In this document: piece by piece, positions 7,629-14,484 of the stretch
Position numbering within the stretch: the stretch's first letter is position 1
Layout: each line of letters starts with the position of its first letter
Source: Fen-178 sp963722575
GTDB lineage: Bacteria > Acidobacteriota > Terriglobia > Bryobacterales > Bryobacteraceae
Reading direction: 5' to 3'
Length of the DNA: 64,000 nt
Assembly (NCBI GenBank): GCA_963722575.1
Contig: CAVRNR010000022.1
Span: forward strand, 1,364,001-1,428,000
The notes under the pieces: generated by a model
Databases searched by the model: none
What the model was told of the DNA's origin: nothing
Seen by the model: the letters and a program-made list of their open reading frames with translations, nothing else
Position numbers and translations under genes: made by a program

Positions 7629-7716
7629 TGCGGGCGGCAGGAATTGAACCTGCAAGGCTCTGTGAGAAGCCAGCGGTTTTAAGGACCGCTGTGTTTGCCT
7701 ATTTCACCACGCCCGC
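7629..7716 (-). tRNA. Class II (Leu-like) tRNA with UUA anticodon, candidate ochre suppressor, inside the IS
   Basis: A complete cloverleaf is readable on the minus strand: 7-bp acceptor stem GCGGGCG/CGCCCGC, U8 G9, D stem GUG/CAC with GG in the loop, anticodon stem GCGGU/ACCGC, long variable arm (GGCU/AGCC stem), T stem GCAGG/CCUGC with loop UUCAAUU, discriminator A73. CCA is not encoded. The long arm and A73 point to leucine identity. The 7-base anticodon loop is CCUUAAA, placing UUA at 34-36 (genomic 7682-7680), which pairs with UAA. Position 33 is C instead of the near-universal U. If the U-A closing pair is not formed, a 9-base loop containing UAA, the normal Leu anticodon, is possible. 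Function is unproven. Confidence 0.8.
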
Positions 7717-7728
7717 AGAATGGAACGA

Positions 7729-7758
7729 ACCGGGGAGCACATTTAACGCTCCCCGGTT
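7729..7758. terminator. Hairpin between the winged-helix-like gene and the tRNA
   Basis: AACCGGGGAGC (7729-7739) and its exact complement (7748-7758) flank a 9-base loop that contains the TAA stop of the 7743-8336 gene. The T-rich run (TTGGTTTT) follows on the plus strand; on the minus strand the tail is weaker. It could end or attenuate the first gene's transcript ahead of the tRNA. Confidence 0.6.
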
Positions 7759-8336
7759 TTGGTTTTAGTGGTGGTCCCCGAATCCGAATCGTTTACAGAT
7801 ACATCGAGCACTCCTTTAAGCTTTTCTCCGGGGCGGTAGCCACCAGTGATGCTCTCCTCTATGTGGCGATACTTGTTTCCGCGTGATCCCATGGCACGTT
7901 CAGCCATGCATACGCCCTGATCGGCAAAACGCCGGAGGGTGACATCAACGGAATTCTTGGTGTCCTCCGTGGAAAAGGGGCATCCCCCCCGCACGAGCAG
8001 GTATTCAACTTGCGACTTTGTAAGCCACTGGCCGGAGTAATCGCGTAGGATCTGAGCACAAGCATCGCTGAGACGCATTTCCGCGAAGGGCTGCTTAACT
8101 GAATACTCTGCTTCTTGGTGACCGCCGATCTCCCTAGCGGGTTTAACCCCAGCCAGTGTAAGCGCCCGGTTGATGGATTCGATATCGCGCCCGATTGCCC
8201 ACTTCTGCGTTTCCAATTCCCGAAGTTGCTTTAGCAGCGATCTGGTTGTTGCGTCCACGTTGTTCCCCGGTTCAGTTTCTACTGTACGACTTCCAGTCGA
8301 ACAAGTCAAGGGTTTTTTGAGAGATTTCCGTTTCAT
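7743..8336 (-). CDS. Coiled-coil plus winged-helix-like protein, IS passenger (197 aa)
   Basis: ATG 8336 is preceded by AAGGAAG. After a basic, Ser/Thr-rich head (MKRKSLKKPL) residues about 30-65 form a likely coiled coil (LLKQLRELETQKWAIGRDIE). A winged-helix-like part follows: SDACAQILRDYSGQWLTKSQ, PFSTEDTKNSVDVTLRRFA, GNKYRHIEE. The arrangement suggests a small DNA-binding protein, possibly controlling the element, but I do not know the family. The stop is TAA inside a hairpin loop; readthrough would add 13 residues before a TGA. It is the first gene from the element's right end. Confidence 0.65.
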   Translation of the reverse strand: MKRKSLKKPLTCSTGSRTVETEPGNNVDATTRSLLKQLRELETQKWAIGRDIESINRALTLAGVKPAREIGGHQEAEYSVKQPFAEMRLSDACAQILRDYSGQWLTKSQVEYLLVRGGCPFSTEDTKNSVDVTLRRFADQGVCMAERAMGSRGNKYRHIEESITGGYRPGEKLKGVLDVSVNDSDSGTTTKTKTGER

Positions 8337-8428
8337 GGTGCTTCCTTGGATTGTGGTTGGATTGGTTGGAATGGTTTGCGGGGCGGGCGGCGCGATTTTT
8401 CGCGTCAACCCGAAATTAGGACACTACC

Positions 8429-8436
8429 CCGCCGGG
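8429..8436. repeat. Target-site duplication of the IS1-family element, copy 2
   Basis: CCGCCGGG, identical to 5203-5210. Beyond it the host reading frame continues as GGCGATCTC, completing the EIAPGG coding on the minus strand. Confidence 0.9.
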
Positions 8437-8853
8437 GGCGATCTCGACAATCTTGCGCTTGTTGATGGTGCCCAGGTAGAGCTTCTGGGAACGCGCGTCC
8501 CAGGCCAGCCCTTCGGGGATGAGGTCGCTCTCGGTGACGGTGAATGCCAGCGCGCCGCGGCGCACAGGCGGGCTGGCCTTGCGCGCGCGCTCGACCAGTG
8601 CCTGGAACCCGGGTAGCGCCGCCATCGTCTCAAAGTCGCGATCGAACTCCGGAGTGTACTCCGGGTTCAGCGCCACGGCCTTCTGGAACCACGCCAGCGC
8701 CTGCTTCCGGTCGCCGGCGATGGCGTACTGTCGCGCGATCTCCACCATGACGACGCCGGGTTCGGCCGCGGTCGCGAGCAGTTTCTCGAGTTCAGCGGGG
8801 GTTTCCGCGCACAGTGATGCGGCGCCGAGCACAAGCAGGGCAACCAGTCTCAT
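8429..8853 (-). pseudogene. 5' part of the split beta-propeller gene
   Basis: It encodes a signal peptide (MRLVALLVLGAASLCA), a TPR-like segment (QYAIAGDRKQALAWFQKAVA, LNPEYTP) and the first propeller strand (IPEGLAWDARSQKLYLGTIN, KRKIVEIAPGG). The sequence then enters the IS, which supplies a stop within a few codons (VVS then TAA). Together with 4470-5210 it would make a 385-residue exported protein. If the truncated transcript is translated, only an inert 145-residue N-terminal piece results. Confidence 0.85.
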
Positions 8854-9003
8854 GGGAATATTATCCTGGATACGAGCCTAGGCAAAAGACAGTGATGGGA
8901 TTTTCTACAGCCATGCGGCGAATGACGATTCTGTCAGCATTTTGTAAGCGATCCGGAAGGACTCTTCGCAGGGCGCAGGGATAGTCTTTGGAATGGAGGC
9001 AAT

Positions 9004-9393
9004 ATGACTCAACTCTCAAAGCGCGCGTTGTTTTGGACGCCGCGCGCACTGTCGATCTTGTTTATCGCCTTTCTGAGCCTTTTCGCCCTGGATGTTTTCG
9101 ACGGGCGCCTTGGGTTCTGGCAGACAGCGCTGGCGCTGACCATGCATCTGATTCCATCGTTCGTGCTGATCGCCGCCCTGGTGCTGGCTTGGCGCTGGGA
9201 GTGGATCGGGGCGGCGCTTTATGCTGCCGCCGGCTTGCTGTATGTCGCGTGGGTCGTGTCCATGTCGCGCCCGGTGCCCCCGGCCATGAGGCTGATCTGG
9301 ATTCTCACGATCGCCGGTCCGGCCTTTGTCATCGCCGGATTGTTCCTGGCCAACTGGCTAAAACGGGGCGACCTGCGCCCCGCCGGACGCTAG
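9004..9393 (+). CDS. Integral membrane protein of unknown function (129 aa)
   Basis: ATG 9004 follows a TGGAGG site. About four membrane helices fill the protein: LSILFIAFLSLFALDVF, TALALTMHLIPSFVLIAAL, GAALYAAAGLLYVAWVV and LIWILTIAGPAFVIAGLFL, ending in a basic tail (KRGDLRPAGR). The family is a small conserved acidobacterial-type membrane protein that I cannot name. It stands alone, divergent from the split propeller gene, with nrdJ-like scrap DNA downstream. Confidence 0.7.
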   Translation: MTQLSKRALFWTPRALSILFIAFLSLFALDVFDGRLGFWQTALALTMHLIPSFVLIAALVLAWRWEWIGAALYAAAGLLYVAWVVSMSRPVPPAMRLIWILTIAGPAFVIAGLFLANWLKRGDLRPAGR

Positions 9394-9419
9394 CCGGGCC
9401 GGGCGCCGCCCCTGGCGCA

Positions 9420-9465
9420 GATGGCAACTCCTGCTGCGGGCCGGCCTCGGTCGCGCGAAGCTTGG
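9420..9465 (-). pseudogene. Third scrap of nrdJ-like sequence
   Basis: The stretch 9422-9465 matches 10911-10954 in the 3' part of nrdJ with 39 of 44 positions identical by hand count. Flanks do not match. It is not colinear with the other two scraps at 2595-2721 and 3679-3727. Confidence 0.6.
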
Positions 9466-9509
9466 TGGAGGCGCTGCCGTACACGGCGCCTGGGGACCGC
9501 TATTGAGGT

Positions 9510-9751
9510 ATGAGCGCCCCTGCACGGTATGAGAACGGAGTCTTCAGGCCGCTGGAGGAAGTGAAGAGCGCGGCCCATGGCGAGGTGTACTGCGTCTTCT
9601 CGGAACAGGAAGTGCACGGCCTGAGAGACGAGGTCGACGTGAAGCGCATCCGGGCCAAGGCGGGAATGTCGCAAGCGGAGTTTGCGCGCGCGCTTCCCTC
9701 GCGGTGATCGCCAAGAACCGAGAGATGGTGTTGGACGCACTGGCGTCTTGA
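9510..9751 (+). pseudogene. Decayed hybrid antitoxin (DUF104-like head, XRE-like tail)
   Basis: ATG 9510 opens MSAPARYENGVFRPLEEVKS, the start of the AF2212/DUF104-type antitoxins. It then changes to DVKRIRAKAGMSQAEFARAL, the start of an XRE helix-turn-helix as in HigA-like antitoxins, and stops at 9707. In the next frame, LAVIAKNREMVLDALAS ends at 9751, the usual C-terminus of such HTH antitoxins. The HTH core is thus deleted and the frame shifted. No toxin gene lies beside it. Confidence 0.55.
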
Positions 9752-9802
9752 ACTCAAAGCACTGCCACGGCTCATAGATCTGCTGGTGGGCGGGCCGGCG
9801 GC

Positions 9803-10654
9803 TTATCGTTCAAATGGATTACGCTGGAAAGCCAGTCGGGCGTTCGGTTGATTCCCATCCCCTCCCCACGTCCAGTACATACCCACATAGGCGTAGTTTT
9901 CGGTCTGGCCGGCGACCGAGTGGCCGTAGCAAAACAGGAACTGTTCACCGGGGTGATGCTTGAAGTGGTAGTAGCCGCCGGCGTCGATCATGGTTGAAGC
10001 CTCGGTTTGCGCGGCGGCAAAGCCCTCTCGTCCATGCGAAAACACCTCGCCACCGAGTTCCAACCGCGCGCCAAAGCTGTATTTCAGCAGGAAGCCACCG
10101 TAAGGAAAATCGCGGTAGTCGGTCCGTGGAACCACCTGATAACCGGCTCCGCCGTCAAGGAGCCAGTGCCCGATGTTCTTTTGCAACCAAAGGGGAAGCT
10201 TGTACCAGACCTTCCCCACGCCGAGACCTCGTGCATAACTTCCCGTAGGCATCTCGAACATAGTGAAGGAGCCGATCTGCGGAAGGTATTTGGTTTCCTT
10301 ATAAAACGCAAGCTTCACGCCCAATTCCGCATCTATCAGTCCAAAAGCATCGGGGCCCGTGCCTCCGGGGAGGTAAATCGGGTTGTTCGACGGTGCGATG
10401 GCGCCCCAGGGCAGAATCGCGTGAAGCTGTACTCGCGGCAGCGCGCCCCAGTTGAACTCAAGAGCCGGCCCTGTCGAGTCGATCTCCGCAGTGGTCCCGT
10501 CCATCGTGCCGAAGATGTAGAACTCGTAGTGATGCAGGTCAACCGGCACCGGATCATCGATTTGAAAAGGCGGCCCCTGCGCCCAGAGTCGCGCAACCGT
10601 CAGGCCAAACACCCAGGGCAGGCGCATACACCGGACTTTAGTGGCGACTTTCAT
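9803..10654 (-). CDS. Outer-membrane beta-barrel protein, MetA-like transporter family (putative)
   Basis: Starting from ATG 10654 the protein has a leader (MKVATKVRCMRLPWVFGLTV) and then alternating aromatic strands: YEFYIFGTMDG, LEFNWGALPRVQLHAILPWG, AELGVKLAFYKE, GSFTMFEMPTGS, PYGGFLLKYSFGARLELGGE, ENYAYVGMYWTWGG. This fits the putative phenol-degradation MetA-like barrel group. It ends in Phe-Glu-Arg rather than a terminal aromatic. A second in-frame ATG at 10630 is possible. It is convergent with the antitoxin remnant and codirectional with nrdJ. The cargo is unknown. Confidence 0.65.
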   Translation of the reverse strand: MKVATKVRCMRLPWVFGLTVARLWAQGPPFQIDDPVPVDLHHYEFYIFGTMDGTTAEIDSTGPALEFNWGALPRVQLHAILPWGAIAPSNNPIYLPGGTGPDAFGLIDAELGVKLAFYKETKYLPQIGSFTMFEMPTGSYARGLGVGKVWYKLPLWLQKNIGHWLLDGGAGYQVVPRTDYRDFPYGGFLLKYSFGARLELGGEVFSHGREGFAAAQTEASTMIDAGGYYHFKHHPGEQFLFCYGHSVAGQTENYAYVGMYWTWGGDGNQPNARLAFQRNPFER

Positions 10655-10796
10655 CGAGCACCCCGGGCGACGAAAACGGAGGGCAACTGCTCCGTGCCGC
10701 CCGAACTGCCAGGAACGCCGCAAGCATGCCAAAAGTCTATCATTGCCGGGATTCGCTGCGCCAAGCGGTCCCGTCAGGCCCCACGCGCCGCCGCCT

Positions 10797-13625
10797 CTAG
10801 CTGCACCCGCTCGTCCCCCCGCAATTCCCGCACTTGTAGCAGCTTCCGTTGCGCGTCATGATGGAGCCGCACTCGGAACACAGCGGGGCGTCGGGCGTGA
10901 AGGGCACAAATGGCAGTTCCTGCTGCGGGTCGGCCTCGGTCGGGCGAAGATTGGGACTCTCGCCGACTTCGCCTCCTGCGTACTCGGGGCCCAGAAACTT
11001 CGCGCCCAGCCAGCGGAAAATGTAATCCGTGATGGACTTCGCATACGGGATCTGCGGGTTGCCGGTCCAGCCGCTGGGCTCGAACCGCACGTGCGCGAAC
11101 TTGTCCACCAGGAACTTCAGCGGCACGCCATATTGCAGGTTGAAACTGACCGCCGTGGCAAACGCATCCATCAGGCCGGAAATAGTCGAGCCGGCCTTGG
11201 CCATGGTGATGAAGATTTCACCCGGCGAGCCGTCGTCGTACATCCCCACCGTGATGTAGCCCTCGTGGCCGCTGATCGATAGCTTGTGCGTGATGGAGCG
11301 GCGCTCGTCGGGCAGCTTGCGGCGCACCGGGCGGTAAACCACCTTCTCCACCGGCGCCGTAGCCCCGCTGGGGGTGGCCGCCGAGGCCTTCTTGTCGCCC
11401 TTCGAGCCCGACCCCGAGCTGAGCGGCTGCACCTTCTTCGAGTTGTCCCGATAAATGGCGACCGCCTTCAGCCCCAGCTTCCAGCTCTCGGTGTAGGCGT
11501 TCACGATGTCTTCCACCGTGGATTCCTCGGGCATGTTGATGGTCTTCGAAATCGCGCCCGAGATGAACGGCTGCACCGCCGCCATCATCCGCACGTGCCC
11601 CATGTAATGGATGGAGCGCACGCCGTTCTGCGGGCGGAAGCTGCAATCGAATACCGCCAGGTGCTCCGGCTTCAAGTGCGGCGCGCCTTCGATGGTGCCG
11701 GTGGAATCGATGTGGCTGACGATCTGCTCCACCTGCCCGGGCGTGTAGCCCAGCTTGATGAGCGCCTGCGGCACCGTGTTGTTGACAATCTTGATGACCC
11801 CGCCGCCCACCAGCTTCTTATACTTGATCAGCGCCAGGTCGGGCTCGATGCCGGTGGTGTCGCAATCCATCATGAAACCGATGGTGCCGGTCGGAGCCAG
11901 CACCGTCACCTGGGCATTGCGGTACCCGTTGCGGCGGCCGGATTCATACGCGTCTTCCCAGCACTCGACCGCGCCGCGGTAGAGCGCCGTGGGGACGTTG
12001 TTGCGGTTGATGCGGTCCACCGCGTCGCGATGCATGCGGATCACTTCCAGGAAGGGCTGCTCGTTCACCGCGTAACCGGCGAACGTCCCCATGGCCTCGG
12101 CCACCCGCGAGCTAGTGAGGTACGCCTGCCCGCACATCACCGCGGTGATGGCGGCGGCGTGGTCGCGGCCCTGGTCGCTGTCGTAGGGCAGGCCCATCGA
12201 CATCAGCAGCGCGCCCAGGTTGGCGAACCCCAGGCCCAGCGGCCGGAAGCTGTGCGAGTTCTCGCCGATCTTCTCGGTCGGGTAGCTGGCGTTATCGACG
12301 ATGATCTCCTGCGCCAGAATCAGCGTATCCACCGCGTGCCGGAACGCTTCCACGTCGAACTGCCCGTCCGGGCCGACGAACTTCATCAGGTTCAGCGACG
12401 AAAGGTTGCAGGCCGAATCGTCCAGAAACATGTACTCCGAGCACGGATTCGAGGCGTTGATCCGCGCCGTGTTCTTGCACGGGTGCCAGCGATTGACGGT
12501 GGTGTCGAACTGCATGCCGGGGTCGCCGCACTGGTGGGTGGCTTCGGCGATCTGGCGCAGCAGGTCGCGCGCCTTGTAGCGGCGCACCGGCTGGCCGGTG
12601 GATACCGATTTGGTCCACCAATCGTCGTCGCGCTCGGCGGCTTGCATGAAATCGTCGGTGGCACGCACGGAGTTGTTGGCGTTCTGAAAGAAGATCGAGC
12701 TGTAGGCTTCGCCATCGAGCGAGGCATCGTACCCGGCTTCCACCAGGGTGTAGGCCTTCTTCTCTTCCTTGGCCTTGCACCATATGAACTGCTCGATATC
12801 GGGGTGGTCGGTGTTGAGGATCACCATCTTGGCCGCGCGCCGCGTCTTCCCGCCCGATTTGATCACGCCCGCGAACGCATCGAAGCCCTTCATGAACGAG
12901 AGCGGCCCGGAGGCGCGGCCGCCGCCCGACAGCACGGCGTTTTCCTCGCGCAGCGCCGAGAGGTTCGAGCCCGTGCCCGAACCCCACTTGAACAGCATGC
13001 CTTCCGTCTTGGCCAGGTCGAGAATGGATTCCAGCGAATCTTTCACCGAAACGATAAAACACGCCGAGCACTGCGGCTGCACCACCCCGGATTCCAGCTT
13101 GGCCACCCGGTCGCCCTTCTTGTCGTAGATCCAGCCGTAGCCGCGCGCCTCCTTCACTCCCACGTTGAACCACACCGGCGAGTTGAAACAGGCCTTCTGC
13201 GTCAGCATCAGGTGGGCCAGGTCCAAGCGGAAGTTCTCGCCGTCTTCATCGGTCTTGAAATAGCCGTCCTGTTTGCCCCACTCGGTCATGGTGTCCACCA
13301 CGCGCTGCACAAGTTGCGCCACACTGGTTTCGCGCTCGGGCGCCCCGAGTTTGCCATGGAAGTACTTGGACGCCACGATGTTGGTGGCCGTCTGCGACCA
13401 GTCCACGGGCGCTTCCACATCGCGCTGCTCGAAGATCACGTCGCCCTTATCGTTGCCGATGGAGGCGGTGCGGGTTTCCCATTGGACCTCGTCGTACGGG
13501 GTCTTGCGGGGTTCGAGCCGTGACGTGAAATAACGCGGGAAAGAAATACCCGTCTTAATTCTGGTGGCTGGTCTGGTCTTCAATACTTCCATTTTCGCAC
13601 TTAAATCTACAGACAATTGTCCCAT
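10797..13625 (-). CDS. nrdJ: Adenosylcobalamin-dependent (class II) ribonucleotide reductase
   Basis: The 942-residue enzyme converts ribonucleotides to deoxyribonucleotides without oxygen, using B12. Visible blocks: KACFNSPVWFNVG, SACFIVSVKDSLESI, the tunnel GTGSNLSALREENA, NPCSEYMFLDDSACNLSSLN, APTGTIGFMMDCDTTGIEPD, and a C-terminal zinc-ribbon tail CSECGSIMTRNGSCYKCG followed by NCGG. ATG 13625 is preceded by AGGAG; the longer frame to 13700 has no support. An NrdR-box-like site lies about 55 bases upstream. Fragments of the same gene recur at 2595-2721, 3679-3727 and 9420-9465. Confidence 0.96.
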   Translation of the reverse strand: MGQLSVDLSAKMEVLKTRPATRIKTGISFPRYFTSRLEPRKTPYDEVQWETRTASIGNDKGDVIFEQRDVEAPVDWSQTATNIVASKYFHGKLGAPERETSVAQLVQRVVDTMTEWGKQDGYFKTDEDGENFRLDLAHLMLTQKACFNSPVWFNVGVKEARGYGWIYDKKGDRVAKLESGVVQPQCSACFIVSVKDSLESILDLAKTEGMLFKWGSGTGSNLSALREENAVLSGGGRASGPLSFMKGFDAFAGVIKSGGKTRRAAKMVILNTDHPDIEQFIWCKAKEEKKAYTLVEAGYDASLDGEAYSSIFFQNANNSVRATDDFMQAAERDDDWWTKSVSTGQPVRRYKARDLLRQIAEATHQCGDPGMQFDTTVNRWHPCKNTARINASNPCSEYMFLDDSACNLSSLNLMKFVGPDGQFDVEAFRHAVDTLILAQEIIVDNASYPTEKIGENSHSFRPLGLGFANLGALLMSMGLPYDSDQGRDHAAAITAVMCGQAYLTSSRVAEAMGTFAGYAVNEQPFLEVIRMHRDAVDRINRNNVPTALYRGAVECWEDAYESGRRNGYRNAQVTVLAPTGTIGFMMDCDTTGIEPDLALIKYKKLVGGGVIKIVNNTVPQALIKLGYTPGQVEQIVSHIDSTGTIEGAPHLKPEHLAVFDCSFRPQNGVRSIHYMGHVRMMAAVQPFISGAISKTINMPEESTVEDIVNAYTESWKLGLKAVAIYRDNSKKVQPLSSGSGSKGDKKASAATPSGATAPVEKVVYRPVRRKLPDERRSITHKLSISGHEGYITVGMYDDGSPGEIFITMAKAGSTISGLMDAFATAVSFNLQYGVPLKFLVDKFAHVRFEPSGWTGNPQIPYAKSITDYIFRWLGAKFLGPEYAGGEVGESPNLRPTEADPQQELPFVPFTPDAPLCSECGSIMTRNGSCYKCGNCGGTSGCS

Positions 13626-13676
13626 GCGCCGGTTCTCCTGAGGGTCCCTACCAATAGAATCGCATTCGTAATAGTG

Positions 13677-13722
13677 ACCCAATATATAGTGGGACGTCAA
13701 GAACTTTATCTATATGCGGTGT
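13677..13722 (-). promoter_or_regulatory. NrdR-box-like operator upstream of nrdJ
   Basis: ACCCAATATATAGTGG (13677-13692) agrees at 14 of 16 positions with the NrdR box consensus ACACWATATATWGTGT. A weaker copy, TATCTATATGCGGTGT (13707-13722, about 10 of 16), starts 30 bases further, close to the three-helical-turn spacing of tandem NrdR boxes. NrdR represses ribonucleotide reductase genes when dATP is high. The site fits the nrdJ promoter region. Confidence 0.7.
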
Positions 13723-13809
13723 GTTAGGGTTACGGGAACAGTGTTCTAAAACGCACAAAACCACTGTCAAGAGGGGATACTCCGGGGGCGGCCGGATGCG
13801 GGCGTCCCG

Positions 13810-14253
13810 TCACGCCACGCTGGCCACCAGGCCGGCCTCCTGCGCGCGGGCGCGCTCCGGCTGGTAGTCGAAGTGGCGGCGCGCGGAAGCCACCACGCGC
13901 ACCATCTCGTCGCGTTCGAAAGGCTGCGCCAGAACGTCGTAGCCGCCGATGTTCAAGACTTCCGCCCAAAGCTGTTCGTCGGCCGTGCGGGAAGTGACAA
14001 TCAGCAGCGGGGGGCACACCAGACAGCGCAGGTGGCCCAGCATCTCCCGCCAACTCCCGTCCGGCAGGTTGCTTTTGGCGATCACCACATGGACCGGATG
14101 CCGTCTCAGACACCGGGTGGCCCCCTGCCGGTCCGGCGCCTCGAAGAGCCGCCAGCCGCACTCGCGGAAGACCTCCCGCACCAACGAACGTTCGTCCTCG
14201 GATCCCCCTACGAACAAGGCGGAAACGAAACAACTATGAGCCGTATCGTCCAT
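13810..14253 (-). CDS. Degenerate receiver-domain protein (no phosphoacceptor Asp)
   Basis: The 147-residue protein has the receiver fold pattern: ALFVGGSEDERSLVREVF (acidic pair E19-D20), VHVVIAKSNLPDGSWREML, PPLLIVTSRTADEQLW, GGYDVLAQPFERDEMVRVV. The phosphorylated Asp is replaced by Lys60 (IAKSNLPD where LxDxxLPD is usual) and the conserved Lys before Pro is Gln110 (QPF). It therefore should not be phosphorylated in the normal way. There is no output domain. ATG 14253 follows AAAGGGGG. It is divergent from the ADOP permease. It may act by binding a partner. Confidence 0.7.
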   Translation of the reverse strand: MDDTAHSCFVSALFVGGSEDERSLVREVFRECGWRLFEAPDRQGATRCLRRHPVHVVIAKSNLPDGSWREMLGHLRCLVCPPLLIVTSRTADEQLWAEVLNIGGYDVLAQPFERDEMVRVVASARRHFDYQPERARAQEAGLVASVA

Positions 14254-14484
14254 GGCGTGCGCCCCCTTTGGATAGCTCACCACACCAGAGGTTCGATGGA
14301 AACCGGACGAATAACCTACTCGCCCGTCCAAAAAAACTTATATTCGCAAAGTAGTTCCTCGATGCCGGCGGGGTTCTCAAAAATAATCCGCGGGCCACCA
14401 GACCCCTGTGTATCGACTTCGACCAGCCTCGTCCCGCAACCGGACACCGCACGCGCAGTCCGCCGCGTAAGTGAAAGGAAATGC

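Larger units (their letters stand above)
5211..8428 (-). mobile_element. IS1-family element with passenger genes and a tRNA (3218 bp)
   Basis: The ends are imperfect inverted repeats: GGTAGTGTCCCAAAAGTGGG on the left and, reverse-complemented, GGTAGTGTCCTAATTTCGGG on the right, both followed by TTGA. Exact 8-base duplications flank it. Beginning with GGT agrees with IS1. Contents, all in minus orientation: coiled-coil/winged-helix-like protein (7743-8336), hairpin, Leu-like tRNA with UUA anticodon (7629-7716), IS1 transposase (6560-7501), HEPN-motif protein (5477-6499), small membrane protein (5248-5475). The DNA is visibly richer in A/T than its flanks, supporting recent arrival. It is about four times the length of classical IS1, because of the passengers. 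Confidence 0.9.

Noticed and set aside
7629..7716. Ordinary tRNA-Leu(UAA)
   Set aside because: A normal loop CUUAAAA would need stem pairs that do not exist here (CGGUC against CCGCU); the only well-paired 7-base loop puts UUA in the anticodon. A 9-base loop remains possible and is stated in the feature.
11286..13523. A 745-codon plus-strand open frame
   Set aside because: It is antisense to nrdJ, whose motifs are unmistakable; the frame is a codon-bias shadow.
13626..13676. Cobalamin riboswitch upstream of nrdJ
   Set aside because: The stretch between the NrdR-like box and the ATG is only about 50 bases and shows no B12-box-like sequence.
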